NCBI RefSeq assembly: GCF_902859765.1
Contig: NZ_CADIJV010000006.1
Span: 1-64,000 of the forward strand
Direction of reading: 5' to 3'
DNA: 64,000 nucleotides
Source of the DNA: Achromobacter pulmonis
Lineage (GTDB): Bacteria; Pseudomonadota; Gammaproteobacteria; Burkholderiales; Burkholderiaceae_B
This document shows, in pieces, positions 27,306-36,556 of this stretch. The translations under genes and the position numbers were made by a program. Position 1 is the first letter of the stretch. Every line of letters starts with the position of its first letter. The notes under the pieces are model-generated. The model worked only from the letters and a program-made list of their open reading frames with translations. It searched no databases and was not told where the DNA came from.

Positions 27306-28037
27306 ATGTCTGATTCCTCGTCTTCTGCGCGGCCACGCCGGCCGCTGGTGCGGCCCGGGTTCGACCCGGCGTCGCAACCCTGGGTGGTCGCCAATGATTC
27401 GCTGGTGGCGGTGCCGGCCGGCATGCTGACACCCGACCAACTGCGCGGCACGCTCAGCCAGCCGTCCACCTGGACGCTCGAACTGTCGCGCGACAACGAC
27501 CTGCGCTATCCCGGACGGGAGGGCGCCCCCGTGCCCGCCGCTGTCCTGATTCCGCTGGTGACGCGCGCCGACGGGGTGCACATCATGCTGACCCAGCGCG
27601 CGGCACACCTGCATGACCACGCGGGCCAGATCAGTTTTCCGGGCGGCCGCATCGAAACCAGCGACGCCACGCCCATCGCTGCCGCGTTGCGCGAGGCTCA
27701 GGAAGAAACCGGGTTGCCGGCCAATCATGTCGAAGTGCTGGGCAGCATGCCTCCGTACCTGACCGCCACCGGCTTCTCGATCATTCCCGTGGTATCGCTG
27801 GTGACACCGGGCTTCCAGTTGGCTCCGGACGCCTTCGAAGTGGCCGAGGTGTTCGAAGTGCCGCTGTCGTTCCTGATGGACCCGGCCAATCATCGCCTGT
27901 ACGAGGCGCGGCTGGAAGACGGCCGGGTGCGCCGCTATTACGGCATGCCCTATGGCCGGCACTTCATCTGGGGCGCCACCGCCGGCATGCTGCGCAACCT
28001 GTACCACCTGGTGCGCAACGGTTTCCAGCCGCGTTGA
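27306..28037 (+). CDS. CoA pyrophosphatase-like NUDIX hydrolase
   Basis: Predicted 243-residue NUDIX enzyme of the NudL/YeaB/NUDT7 group, which splits CoA or related dinucleotides. The UPF0035-type motif LTQRAAHLHDHAGQISFPGG leads directly into the Nudix box ending REAQEETGL. The ATG at 27306 lies just after the rplS terminator; a TTG at 27294 is possible but less likely. It converges on rsgA. Confidence 0.9.
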   Translation: MSDSSSSARPRRPLVRPGFDPASQPWVVANDSLVAVPAGMLTPDQLRGTLSQPSTWTLELSRDNDLRYPGREGAPVPAAVLIPLVTRADGVHIMLTQRAAHLHDHAGQISFPGGRIETSDATPIAAALREAQEETGLPANHVEVLGSMPPYLTATGFSIIPVVSLVTPGFQLAPDAFEVAEVFEVPLSFLMDPANHRLYEARLEDGRVRRYYGMPYGRHFIWGATAGMLRNLYHLVRNGFQPR

Positions 28038-28090
28038 GATGGCGGCCGCGCGTCGGGTCTGGCGCCGTGGCGCTTGTCGTTGATCCGATC

Positions 28091-28110
28091 GCCGTCGGCA
28101 TGGCGACGGC
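28091..28110. terminator. Weak hairpin between convergent NUDIX gene and rsgA
   Basis: GCCGTCG-N6-CGACGGC in the 103-bp convergent gap. No T tract. Confidence 0.3.
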
Positions 28111-28140
28111 TTGGCCGCGCCCGCGGCTGTCCGCCATGTC

Positions 28141-29103
28141 TCAGTAGCGCTGCTGGCCCGCCAGGTTTTCGTCCAGGATGCGCAGGTACAGCGCGTAGCG
28201 CGCGGGATCGATCCGGCCTGCATCCAGCGCCGCGACCACGCCGCAGCCTGGTTCATGGCGATGGGTGCAGTTGTAGAAGCGGCAGGATTCGATCGGCGTG
28301 GCGAATTCCGGGAAGCCGCGAATGATGTCCTCGCGGCTCAGGTGCTGCAGGCCGAAGGCCTGGAAGCCGGGGGAATCGATCAGGTCGCCCCCCGGCGCGG
28401 GCAGGTGATAGAGGCGGGTGCTGGTGGTGGTGTGCTTGCCCATGTCCAGCGCCGTCGAGTGCTCGCGAGTGGGCGCGGCGGCGTCCGGCACCAGCGCGTT
28501 CAGCAGTGTTGACTTGCCCATGCCGCTTTGTCCCAGCAGCAGGTTGGTGCGGCCGGCCAGGCGCGGCGCCAGCAGCGCGTGCACCCTTTCGGGTTCGAGC
28601 GCGCTCAGCTCGACGATGTCCACGCCCAGCGCGGCGATGGGTGCCAGGCGCGCGCGGGCGGCGGGCAGCGCGTCGGCAATGTCGGTCTTGTTCAGGATGA
28701 TCAGCGGGGCGATGCCGGCGCTCCAGGCGCCGGCCAGCGCGCGGCCGGTCAGGTCATCGGAGAAGGTCGGCTGCACTGCGACCACGATCAACAGTTGGTC
28801 GACATTGGAGGCAAACTGCTTGGACCGCATTTCGTCGGAGCGGTACAGCAGGTTGCGGCGCGGCAGGATGGCGTCGATGGCGCCTTCGTCCTGGCCTTGC
28901 GGCGTGATACGGACGCGGTCGCCGACCGTGGCGCCGGCCTTCTTGCCGCGGGGGAAGCATTTGCGCAGGCTGCCGTCGGCCAGCTCCACGGTGTAGTGGC
29001 GGCCGTGCGCCGCGATGATGCGGCCTTCGTTGGCGGCGTCGGTCACTGCACCGTGTGCCGGCGCGTCCCGGAAAGCGGCCTTGTGGCGGTCGTTCATGCT
29101 CAT
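28141..29103 (-). CDS. rsgA: Ribosome small subunit-dependent GTPase A
   Basis: Late 30S maturation GTPase, 320 residues. Domains in order: OB-fold (about 25-95), circularly permuted GTPase with G4 LNKTDI before G1 GQSGMGKSTLLN, then G3 DSPGFQAF, and the C-terminal zinc site C-x4-NCTHRHEPGC. The start is set by the 4-bp ATGA overlap with the upstream M48 protease gene; an ATG six bases on (29097) is an alternative. Confidence 0.96.
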   Translation of the reverse strand: MSMNDRHKAAFRDAPAHGAVTDAANEGRIIAAHGRHYTVELADGSLRKCFPRGKKAGATVGDRVRITPQGQDEGAIDAILPRRNLLYRSDEMRSKQFASNVDQLLIVVAVQPTFSDDLTGRALAGAWSAGIAPLIILNKTDIADALPAARARLAPIAALGVDIVELSALEPERVHALLAPRLAGRTNLLLGQSGMGKSTLLNALVPDAAAPTREHSTALDMGKHTTTSTRLYHLPAPGGDLIDSPGFQAFGLQHLSREDIIRGFPEFATPIESCRFYNCTHRHEPGCGVVAALDAGRIDPARYALYLRILDENLAGQQRY

Positions 29104-30350
29104 GCCGCAGGCGCCGTCAGGTGGCGGATGCGCACGGCGGCGGGGGGATGACTGTCGTAGAAGGCGGAATGCACGGGATCGGGTGTCAGGGTGGCGGCGT
29201 TGTCGTCGTAGAGCTTGACCAAGGCGGAGACCAGGCGGTCCGGCGAGCTTTGCTCGGCCGCATAGCGGTCGGCCTCGAACTCGTCGCGGCGCGAGTACCA
29301 ACTGGCCAGCGGCGTGAAGACGAAGGTGAACACCGGAATGGTCAGGAAAAACAGCAGCAGCGCCATCGCATCGTTGCGACCGCCCAACTGGGGCAGCACG
29401 CCCAAGCCCACGTAGAACCAGGGTTGCTGCGCGATCCAGCCCAGGAGGGCGAAAAAGGCCAGCGCGGCCGCGAAGCTGAACAGGATGCGCTTGATGATGT
29501 GGCGCTTGGCGAAGTGGCCGAGCTCATGTGCCAGCACGGCTTCGATCTCGTCAGCGTTCAGGCGCGCCAGCAGCGTGTCGAAGAACACGATGCGGCGCGA
29601 GCGGCCGAAACCGGTGAAATACGCGTTGCCGTGCGCCGAACGGCGCGAGCCATCCATCACGAACAGGCCGTTGAGCGCGAAGCCGCAGCGTTGCGCCAGC
29701 CGCTGGATGCGGCCGGCAAGTTCGGGGTCGGACAGCGGCGTGAATTTGTTGAACAGCGGCGCGATGAACATCGGATAGACGATGAGCAGCGCCAGGTTGA
29801 ACACTGTCCATAGCGCCCAGGCCCAGATCCACCAGTACTGCCCTGCGCTGCCCATCAGCCACAGGACGGCGGCGGCCAAGGGCAGGCCCAGCGCGGCCGC
29901 TACCAGCAGGCCTTTCAGCGCGTCGGAGATGAAAAGCTCGGGCGTCATGCGGTTGAAGCCGAAACGGGCCTCCAGCTTGAACTGCCGCCACAGCGTGAAG
30001 GGCAGGCCCAGCAGGCCCAGCAGCAGCGCCACGGCCACCAGCAGCAGCATCTGGCGCAGGAAGTCATTGCTGGTAAGCTGGCCCACCATGAGGTCAATCG
30101 CCTGCAGCCCGCCCAGCAGCGTCAGGCCGACCAGCAGAATGGCGTCGTAGGTGCGTTCGAACATGCCCAGCCTGACCCGGGCCACCGTGTAGTCGGCCGC
30201 GCGCTGGTGGCTGGCCAGGCCGATACGGTGGGAGAATTCCGGCGGCACCTGGTCGCGATGGCGCGCCACGTGGCGGATCTGGCGGCTGGCCAGCCACATG
30301 CGCACGGCGATATCGGTCAGCAGGAAGGCAACGAACAGCAATGTGAACAT
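29100..30350 (-). CDS. M48-family (Ste24/CAAX-protease-like) membrane metalloprotease
   Basis: Predicted inner-membrane zinc protease, 416 residues, probably in membrane protein quality control. It has several N-terminal hydrophobic segments, the NAYFTGFGRSRRIVFFDTLL block, the zinc motif HELGH, and downstream EFEADRYAAE supplying the third ligand. It resembles eukaryotic CAAX prenyl protease 1 more than short HtpX. It is translationally coupled to rsgA and divergent from orn. Confidence 0.93.
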   Translation of the reverse strand: MFTLLFVAFLLTDIAVRMWLASRQIRHVARHRDQVPPEFSHRIGLASHQRAADYTVARVRLGMFERTYDAILLVGLTLLGGLQAIDLMVGQLTSNDFLRQMLLLVAVALLLGLLGLPFTLWRQFKLEARFGFNRMTPELFISDALKGLLVAAALGLPLAAAVLWLMGSAGQYWWIWAWALWTVFNLALLIVYPMFIAPLFNKFTPLSDPELAGRIQRLAQRCGFALNGLFVMDGSRRSAHGNAYFTGFGRSRRIVFFDTLLARLNADEIEAVLAHELGHFAKRHIIKRILFSFAAALAFFALLGWIAQQPWFYVGLGVLPQLGGRNDAMALLLFFLTIPVFTFVFTPLASWYSRRDEFEADRYAAEQSSPDRLVSALVKLYDDNAATLTPDPVHSAFYDSHPPAAVRIRHLTAPAA

Positions 30351-30376
30351 GGGCGGTGCGGCGGGCTCAAATGGGG

Positions 30377-30405
30377 ATGTGCGAAAATCAGATGTCCGAA
30401 AATCG
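30377..30405. repeat. 13-bp direct repeat in the M48/orn promoter region
   Basis: ATGTGCGAAAATC (30377-30389) and ATGTCCGAAAATC (30393-30405) differ by one base and are spaced 16 nt apart between the divergent genes. They may be a regulator site; function unknown. Confidence 0.4.
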
Positions 30406-30426
30406 CATGTTTTATAGGCAAATTAT

Positions 30427-30972
30427 ATGGCTGTGAACGAAAACCGCCTGGTCTGGCTGGACATGGAAATGACCGGCCTGGACCCTGAAAAAGAACGCAT
30501 CATCGAGGTCGCCGTGGTGGTCACCGAGCCCGACCTGACCGTGGTCGCCGAAGGCCCCGTGCTGGTCGTGCACCAGCCCGACAGCCTGCTCGACGCCATG
30601 GACAGCTGGAACAAGTCCACCCATGGCAAGAGCGGCCTGATCGACAAGGTCCGTGCCTCCACGATCTCCGAAGCGCAGGCAGAGGATACGCTGTTGGCGT
30701 TTCTCGCGCAGCACGTACCGGCCGGCAAGTCACCGCTGTGCGGCAACACCATCAGCCAGGACCGCCGCTTCATGTTTGCTTACATGCCGCGCCTGGAGCA
30801 GTTCTTCCACTACCGCAACCTCGACGTCAGCACGCTCAAGGAACTGGCGCGCCGCTGGGCGCCGGCCGTGTACAAGGGCTTTGAGAAAAAGAGCCGCCAT
30901 GAAGCGCTGGCCGACATCTACGAGTCGATCGACGAATTGAAGTACTACCGCGAGCACTTCCTGAAGGTGTAA
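30427..30972 (+). CDS. orn: Oligoribonuclease
   Basis: DEDDh 3'-5' exonuclease that degrades di- to short oligoribonucleotides, including pGpG. The 181-residue protein has the catalytic D12-M-E14 motif in WLDMEMTGL, later [13 protein letters not shown] and the SRHEALADI segment with the catalytic histidine. Length is typical. The ATG has only a weak ribosome site. Confidence 0.97.
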   Translation: MAVNENRLVWLDMEMTGLDPEKERIIEVAVVVTEPDLTVVAEGPVLVVHQPDSLLDAMDSWNKSTHGKSGLIDKVRASTISEAQAEDTLLAFLAQHVPAGKSPLCGNTISQDRRFMFAYMPRLEQFFHYRNLDVSTLKELARRWAPAVYKGFEKKSRHEALADIYESIDELKYYREHFLKV

Positions 30973-31015
30973 CGGCCGGCCTCTCGCCGGAGGTGCGTTT
31001 TTTCCAAGCGTTGTC

Positions 31016-31651
31016 ATGCCCGCTTCATATTCCGTCGCCAGCATCCGCGCCGCCGAGCGCCAGGCCTCGGCCGCAGGCCGGCGGCTGATGCCGCTGGCAG
31101 GCGCGGCAGCGGCTCGTTTCGTGGCCGCGCGGCTCGCGCCGGGCGCCAGGGTGCTGGCGCTGGCCGGGCCGGGCAACAATGGCGGCGACGCCCTGGTGGC
31201 GGCAACACGCCTGCGCGAAATGGGATATGACGTGCGTGTCGTCCTGCCCGCGGGCGCGCAGGGCCTGCCGGCCGACGCTGCCCGTGCCTATGCCGGTTGG
31301 ATCGGGGCGGGCGGAACATGCCTGAGCGCGCTCGATCCGGATCCGGCGCCAGACCTGGTCATCGATGGCCTGTTCGGCATCGGCCTGAACCGCCCTCTGG
31401 GCCCCGATTGGCAGGCGCTGGTCGACACTGTCAATGCGTGGGGCCTGCCGGTGTTGGCGCTGGATGTGCCCAGCGGCATCGACGCCGATACCGGTGCGGC
31501 GTTGGGACGCCCCATCCTGGCTCGTTGGACCCTGTCGTTCATTGCCCGCGCCCGGGGTCTCGCCCGGCCGGGGGCCGCGGCCGATGCCGCGGGCGAATCC
31601 CACGTCGATACGCTGGGCGTGGCGATGACCGGGGCGGGCGGCCCCGGCTGA
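31016..31651 (+). CDS. nnrE: NAD(P)H-hydrate epimerase (YjeF N-terminal domain only)
   Basis: Repairs damaged NADH/NADPH by interconverting hydrate epimers. The 211-residue product has the YjeF_N hallmarks [30 protein letters not shown] and [12 protein letters not shown]. Many bacteria carry this fused to an ADP-dependent dehydratase (NnrD) domain; here only the epimerase domain is present and no separate NnrD is seen in the window. It starts 43 bp after orn and may be co-transcribed; it converges on paaX. Confidence 0.9.
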   Translation: MPASYSVASIRAAERQASAAGRRLMPLAGAAAARFVAARLAPGARVLALAGPGNNGGDALVAATRLREMGYDVRVVLPAGAQGLPADAARAYAGWIGAGGTCLSALDPDPAPDLVIDGLFGIGLNRPLGPDWQALVDTVNAWGLPVLALDVPSGIDADTGAALGRPILARWTLSFIARARGLARPGAAADAAGESHVDTLGVAMTGAGGPG

Positions 31652-31660
31652 GCAGGCCGC

Positions 31661-32590
31661 CTACGCCGGCCGGCCGCCGAAGCGGGTCGCGATATCGCAG
31701 GCCAGGGGCGTGTAGCGATCATTGTCGCGGCCAGCCAGCGCGTTCAAGTGCGCCTCCGAGGCATCGAACACCTGCCAATAGATGCGGCCGCAGATGTCGC
31801 GGGCCGCGTGGCCTGGCCAGTTGTCGGGCAGCATCGGCCCCGGCAGTTGCGGATCGTGCAGCACGATCCGGCGCCAATTGTGCAGCAGCATGACGCGCGC
31901 GATGAAGGCCTCGGATGGCGACGGGGGCGTTTCCAGCAGTTTTTCCAAGGGGCCGAAATTTCGGCTGAACTGCCGGTATTGTTCGGCTACGACGTCCAGG
32001 TTCCAGCATTGCGAGGCTAGGCTGGCTATCGGCAGGCCGCCGGCGCCGGCCAGGTCGCGCGCCGACAGCACCAGCGCCTTGTCCGGAATGCCCAGCTTTT
32101 CCAGGATCTCATGGGCCGCGCGCGCCTCGGTGTGCGGATGCGCGAACAGCCCGGGCGCGATCATGCCGAACCCTTCCCAGACCAGCTCGCGGCGCAGTTC
32201 CGCGCGTTCGGCCAGCCCGTTGCCGGTGCGTGGCAGTGCCACCAGCGTCCATTCCCCATTCCATTCCTGCGGCGCGCCTTCATAGATGCGTTGTGAGGCG
32301 TGCGCGGTGTGACGCTGGCCCTGCTCGGAAATCAGGTAGAGGCTGCGGCGGCCATGGCGCTCGGATTGCAGCCAGTTCTGGGCCACCAGCCGGAACACAC
32401 TGGTGCGCAGCAGGCGCTCGTTGATGCCCAGCGGGGCCAGCAGCTCGATCAGGTCGCCCAGCCAGATGGCGCCGCCATGCGGCGCGAGGGCGTCGCCCAG
32501 CAGGCTGACGCAGAGCGATTTGGCGCGCGGAGGATCGCTCTTGATCAGGCGTGACAGGTAACGGTCCAGGGGCGACTGAGGGTTTGCCAT
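31661..32590 (-). CDS. paaX: Phenylacetate operon repressor PaaX
   Basis: GntR-like winged-helix repressor of phenylacetate genes, released by phenylacetyl-CoA. The 309-residue protein shows the PaaX blocks GGAIWLGDLIELLAPLGI, ERLLRTSVFRLVAQNWL and GRRSLYLISEQG. Start at ATG 32590 is preferred; a GTG at 32602 is also in frame and neither has a clear ribosome site. It is divergent from the paaA operon and its operator is visible in the intergenic region. Confidence 0.94.
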   Translation of the reverse strand: MANPQSPLDRYLSRLIKSDPPRAKSLCVSLLGDALAPHGGAIWLGDLIELLAPLGINERLLRTSVFRLVAQNWLQSERHGRRSLYLISEQGQRHTAHASQRIYEGAPQEWNGEWTLVALPRTGNGLAERAELRRELVWEGFGMIAPGLFAHPHTEARAAHEILEKLGIPDKALVLSARDLAGAGGLPIASLASQCWNLDVVAEQYRQFSRNFGPLEKLLETPPSPSEAFIARVMLLHNWRRIVLHDPQLPGPMLPDNWPGHAARDICGRIYWQVFDASEAHLNALAGRDNDRYTPLACDIATRFGGRPA

Positions 32591-32647
32591 AAGGGGGGCC
32601 ACAAGGGGCCGATATCGGGATCCTGGATATGATACATAAATCCAATG

Positions 32648-32686
32648 TGATACAGATTTGAGTTTGACAATGGTTTTTTTGTATTA
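32648..32686. promoter_or_regulatory. Candidate PaaX operator, TGATAC-N27-GTATTA
   Basis: A hyphenated inverted repeat with 27 bp between arms; the E. coli operator, as I remember it, is TGATTC-N27-GAATCA. The right arm overlaps the paaA -10 region, so binding would block polymerase. A further TGATAC copy at 32630-32635 may be an extra half-site. Confidence 0.65.
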
Positions 32687-32692
32687 AATAAT
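32664..32692 (+). promoter_or_regulatory. paaA: Sigma70 promoter of the paaA operon
   Basis: TTGACA (32664-32669), 17-bp spacer, AATAAT (32687-32692): a perfect -35 and five of six -10 bases. It is 71 bp upstream of the paaA ATG. Confidence 0.8.
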
Positions 32693-32762
32693 CCGCCTAT
32701 GACATGACGGCCCTGCGCGGCGTTTGCTTTGCGCTATCGCAAACCGTCTCAAGGAGACAAAC

Positions 32763-33752
32763 ATGTACGCTCAACTCGTCGAAACCGGCGTCAAGCAGGT
32801 CAAGACCGCCGACCAGCTCGAAGGCCGCGAACAGACGTTCCAGCGCCGCATCGACGATGGCGTGCGGATCGAGGCCAAGGACTGGATGCCCGAGGCCTAC
32901 CGCAAGACGCTGGTGCGCCAGATCTCGCAACACGCGCACTCCGAAATCGTCGGCATGCTGCCGGAAGGCAACTGGATCACCCGCGCCCCGTCGCTCAAGC
33001 GCAAGGCCATCCTGCTGGCCAAGGTGCAGGACGAAGCCGGCCACGGGCTCTACCTGTACAGCGCCGCCGAAACCCTGGGCGTGTCGCGCGACGACCTGAT
33101 CGACGACCTGCACGCCGGGCGCGCCAAATACTCCAGCATCTTCAACTATCCCACGCTCAGCTGGGCCGACATCGGCATGATCGGCTGGCTGGTCGACGGC
33201 TCGGCCATCATCAACCAGATCCCGCTGTGCCGCTGCTCCTACGGCCCCTACGCCCGCGCCATGGTGCGCGTCTGTAAGGAAGAGTCCTTCCACCAACGCC
33301 AGGGCTACGACCTGCTGATGCAGATGTGCCTGCATGGCACGCCCGAACAAAAGGCGATGGTGCAGGACTCGCTGAACCGCTGGTGGTGGCCGGCGCTCAT
33401 GATGTTCGGTCCCTCGGATGCCGACTCGCCCAATAGCGCCCAGTCGATGGCCTGGAAGATCAAGCTGTTCTCCAACGACGAACTGCGCCAGAAGATGGTC
33501 GACCAGACCGTGCCGCAGGCCGAATACCTGGGCCTGACCATTCCCGATCCCGACCTGAAGTGGAACGCCGAGCGCGGCCACTACGATTTCGGCGAGATCG
33601 ACTGGGCCGAGTTCTACGCGGTGCTCAAGGGCAATGGCCCGTGCAACCGCGAGCGCCTGGCGGCGCGTGTCAAGGCGCACGAAGACGGCGCCTGGGTGCG
33701 CGAGGCGCTGGTCGCCCACGCCGATAAGCAGGCCGAGCGCAAGGCGGCCTGA
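32763..33752 (+). CDS. paaA: Phenylacetyl-CoA epoxidase subunit PaaA (catalytic)
   Basis: Diiron oxygenase subunit that forms the 1,2-epoxide of phenylacetyl-CoA. The 329-residue protein contains the ferritin-like iron ligands in [12 protein letters not shown] and [11 protein letters not shown], and family-specific [29 protein letters not shown] precedes the ATG. It is the first gene of the paaABCDE set, which builds the complete multicomponent monooxygenase. Confidence 0.97.
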   Translation: MYAQLVETGVKQVKTADQLEGREQTFQRRIDDGVRIEAKDWMPEAYRKTLVRQISQHAHSEIVGMLPEGNWITRAPSLKRKAILLAKVQDEAGHGLYLYSAAETLGVSRDDLIDDLHAGRAKYSSIFNYPTLSWADIGMIGWLVDGSAIINQIPLCRCSYGPYARAMVRVCKEESFHQRQGYDLLMQMCLHGTPEQKAMVQDSLNRWWWPALMMFGPSDADSPNSAQSMAWKIKLFSNDELRQKMVDQTVPQAEYLGLTIPDPDLKWNAERGHYDFGEIDWAEFYAVLKGNGPCNRERLAARVKAHEDGAWVREALVAHADKQAERKAA

Positions 33753-33840
33753 GCCCGGGCCGGGCGGCGCCCGACCTTCCAATTCCTGACTCATCCATAC
33801 CCGGGGCGCGAGGCGCGCCCGGCATCCGAGGATATCCATC

Positions 33841-34125
33841 ATGAGCAAAGACTGGCCTTTGTGGGAAGTGTTCATCCGCAGCCAGCACGGCCTGGCCCAC
33901 AAGCACGTTGGCAGCCTGCATGCGCCCGACGCCGAAATGGCGATCAACCACGCCCGCGACGTCTATACCCGCCGCAATGAAGGCCTGAGCATCTGGGTGG
34001 TGCGAGCGTCCGATATCTCCGCCAGCAGCCCGGGCGACAAGGACCCCTTGTTCGAACCGGCCAACAGCAAGGTCTACCGGCACCCGACGTTCTTTCCGAT
34101 GCCCGAAGAAATCAAGCATATGTAA
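33841..34125 (+). CDS. paaB: Phenylacetyl-CoA epoxidase subunit PaaB
   Basis: Small bridging subunit of the epoxidase, 94 residues, recognised by WPLWEVFIRSQHGLAHKHVGSLHA and the ALE-like DPLFEPANSKVYRHPTFF end. Start at 33841 with GAGG nearby. Lies between paaA (88-bp gap) and paaC (15-bp gap). Confidence 0.96.
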   Translation: MSKDWPLWEVFIRSQHGLAHKHVGSLHAPDAEMAINHARDVYTRRNEGLSIWVVRASDISASSPGDKDPLFEPANSKVYRHPTFFPMPEEIKHM

Positions 34126-34140
34126 GGCGGCGGAGGAGAC

Positions 34141-34905
34141 ATGGACAAGACTTTCTTCGAATACCTGCTGCGCCTGGGCGACAGCACGCTGATCCTGTCG
34201 CAGCGGCTGGGCGCCTGGACCGGCCACGGCCCGATCCTGGAAGAGGATCTGGCGCTGACCAACACCGCGCTCGATCTGCTGGGCCAGGCCCGCATGTGGC
34301 TGACCCTGGCTGGCGAGGTCGAGGGCGCCGGCCGCGATGAGGATGCGCTGGCCTACCTGCGCGATGCTCACCAGTTCCACAATGCGCTGCTGGTCGAGCG
34401 GCCCAATGGCAACTACGCCGACACCATGGCGCGCCAATTCCTGTTCGACGTCTGGCACTACTTCCTGCTGCAGCGCCTGACGCAATCGTCCGACGAGCGT
34501 GTGGCCGGCATCGCCGCCAAGTCGCTCAAGGAAGTGACCTACCATGTGCGGCGCTCGTCCGACCTGGTGGTGCGCCTGGGCGACGGTACCGACGTCAGCC
34601 GCGGCAAGATGCAGGCGGCCATTGACGACGCCTGGCGTTTCACCGGAGAGTTGTTCAGCGACGACGCGATCGACCTGGACATGGCCGCGCGCGGCATTGG
34701 CTGCGAACTGGCGGCGCTGCGCGCGCCCTGGGAGCAGCATGTGGCGGAGGTGTTGGACGAGGCCACGCTGACCATGCCCGAAGCGGCGGCCGCGAATCAT
34801 CCGGCGCACCGTGGCGGCCGCCAGGGCCGGCACACCGAGGAACTCGGCTATGTGCTGGCGGAAATGCAATTCCTGCCGCGCGCCTATCCGGGAGCCAAGT
34901 GGTGA
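34141..34905 (+). CDS. paaC: Phenylacetyl-CoA epoxidase subunit PaaC
   Basis: Structural ferritin-like partner of PaaA, 254 residues, normally without bound iron. It has LGAWTGHGPILEEDLALTNTALDLLGQARM and FLFDVWHYFLLQRL. GGAGGAG precedes the ATG closely. The stop overlaps the paaD GTG start. Confidence 0.96.
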   Translation: MDKTFFEYLLRLGDSTLILSQRLGAWTGHGPILEEDLALTNTALDLLGQARMWLTLAGEVEGAGRDEDALAYLRDAHQFHNALLVERPNGNYADTMARQFLFDVWHYFLLQRLTQSSDERVAGIAAKSLKEVTYHVRRSSDLVVRLGDGTDVSRGKMQAAIDDAWRFTGELFSDDAIDLDMAARGIGCELAALRAPWEQHVAEVLDEATLTMPEAAAANHPAHRGGRQGRHTEELGYVLAEMQFLPRAYPGAKW

Positions 34906-35408
34906 ACGCTGTCGCGCCCGTGTCCAGCGAACAGGTCTACGCCTGGCTGCAGGAGGTTCCCGATCCGGAGATCCCCGTGCTGTCGGTGGTGGATCTGGGC
35001 GTGGTGCGGGACGTGGCGTTCGACGGTGACGCCTGCGTGGTCGTCATCACGCCGACCTACTCCGGCTGCCCGGCCATGCGCGAGATCACCGAGGATATCC
35101 GCCAGGTGCTGGGGCGCCACGGGGTGGGCGAGGTGCGCGTCGAGACGCGTCTGTCACCCGCCTGGACCACCGACTGGATGAGCGAAAAGGGCCGCGCCGC
35201 GCTCAAGGACTACGGCATCGCCGCGCCCGCGCAGCAGGCCATCGACATCTCGGGCATCAGCCGGCGCAATGCCGGGCCCGCCATCGAATGCCCACGTTGC
35301 GGCTCGCGCGACACGCGCCTGGTCAGCAACTTCGGATCGACCTCGTGCAAGGCACTGTACCGCTGCGTCAGCTGCCGCGAGCCGTTCGATTACTTCAAGA
35401 CTCACTGA
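34902..35408 (+). CDS. paaD: PaaD (PaaJ) protein, Fe-S/metal insertion for the epoxidase
   Basis: MIP18/DUF59-type protein thought to help assemble the metal or Fe-S centres of the epoxidase. The 168-residue chain has VPDPEIPVLSVVDLGVVRDV and the DUF59 cysteine in SGCPAMREI, then a C-terminal zinc-ribbon with CPRCGS and CVSC. Two tandem GTG codons (34899, 34902) open the frame; the second is chosen as it gives a 4-bp overlap with paaC and better spacing to GGAG. Confidence 0.93.
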   Translation: MNAVAPVSSEQVYAWLQEVPDPEIPVLSVVDLGVVRDVAFDGDACVVVITPTYSGCPAMREITEDIRQVLGRHGVGEVRVETRLSPAWTTDWMSEKGRAALKDYGIAAPAQQAIDISGISRRNAGPAIECPRCGSRDTRLVSNFGSTSCKALYRCVSCREPFDYFKTH

Positions 35409-35422
35409 GAGTGGTTTCGAGA

Positions 35423-36511
35423 ATGAGCCTGAACCAATTCCACCCCCTGAAAGTGGCTTCGGTGGCGCGCAACACGCGCGACGCGGTGGTCGTGACCTTC
35501 GACCTGCCCGACACGCTGGCCGACGAGTTCTCGTTCCGGCCGGGTCAGTACCTGACGCTGCGAACCGAACTCAACGGCGAGGAACTGCGCCGTTCGTATT
35601 CGATCTGTTCGGCGCCGCACGACAAGCTGTTGCGCGTGGCCATCAAGAAGGTCGACGAGGGCGTCTTCTCCAGCTGGGCCAATCACGAATTGCAGCCGGG
35701 CCAGACGCTGGAAGTGATGGCGCCCACCGGCAACTTCACCGTCGACTTCGCCCCCGAAAACAAGCGTCACTACGTGGCTTTCGCCGTCGGCAGCGGCATC
35801 ACGCCGGTGTTCTCGCTGGTCAAGACCGCGCTGTCGACCGAACCCGACAGCAAGTTCACGCTGTTCTTCGGCAACCGCGCCTCGTCGGCGGTGCTGTTCC
35901 GCGAAGAGATCGAAGACCTCAAGAACCTGTATATGGACCGCTTCTCGCTGGTCTACGTCATGAGCCGCGAAACCCAGGACATCGAGCTGTTCAACGGCCG
36001 CCTGGACGGGGACAAGGTCGACCAGTTGATGTCGGCCTGGATGAGCCCAGAGGATATCGACTACGCTTTTGTCTGCGGTCCGCAGACCATGACCGAGAGC
36101 GTGGTCGAGCGGCTGCAGGCCCGCGGCATTCCCAAGGCGAACATCAAGTTCGAACTGTTTGGCGCGCCGAAGGGACCGCGCGCGTTGCGCACGGGACAGG
36201 ACGCCCGCCAGGCGCCCGGCAAGGGCCAGTGCGAGGTGACCGTGGTGCAGGACGGCCACAGCCGCAAGTTCGTGATCGACAAGAACAAAGACAGCGTGCT
36301 GGATTCGGCGCTGGCGCAGGGTATCGAGCTGCCGTATTCGTGCAAGGGCGGGGTGTGTTCCACCTGCCGCTGCAAGGTGGTCGAGGGCGAGGTGGACATG
36401 GATGCCAACTTCGCCCTGGAAGACTACGAAGTGGCGCGAGGCTTTATCCTGAGCTGCCAGAGCTTTCCGGTCAGCGACCGCCTGGTGATCGACTTCGACC
36501 AGGAAACCTGA
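35423..36511 (+). CDS. paaE: Phenylacetyl-CoA epoxidase reductase PaaE
   Basis: NADPH reductase that passes electrons to the PaaAC diiron centre. The 362-residue protein has an FAD domain (RSYSICSAP), an NAD(P) domain (GSGITPVFSLVKTAL, FVCGPQTM) and a C-terminal plant-type [2Fe-2S] ferredoxin domain (CKGGVCSTCRC plus a distal Cys in LSCQSFP). It is 14 bp after paaD. Confidence 0.96.
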   Translation: MSLNQFHPLKVASVARNTRDAVVVTFDLPDTLADEFSFRPGQYLTLRTELNGEELRRSYSICSAPHDKLLRVAIKKVDEGVFSSWANHELQPGQTLEVMAPTGNFTVDFAPENKRHYVAFAVGSGITPVFSLVKTALSTEPDSKFTLFFGNRASSAVLFREEIEDLKNLYMDRFSLVYVMSRETQDIELFNGRLDGDKVDQLMSAWMSPEDIDYAFVCGPQTMTESVVERLQARGIPKANIKFELFGAPKGPRALRTGQDARQAPGKGQCEVTVVQDGHSRKFVIDKNKDSVLDSALAQGIELPYSCKGGVCSTCRCKVVEGEVDMDANFALEDYEVARGFILSCQSFPVSDRLVIDFDQET

Positions 36512-36556
36512 CCCGGCGCACGCCAGTCACACCCCTATTCCATTTGGAGAGACGCA

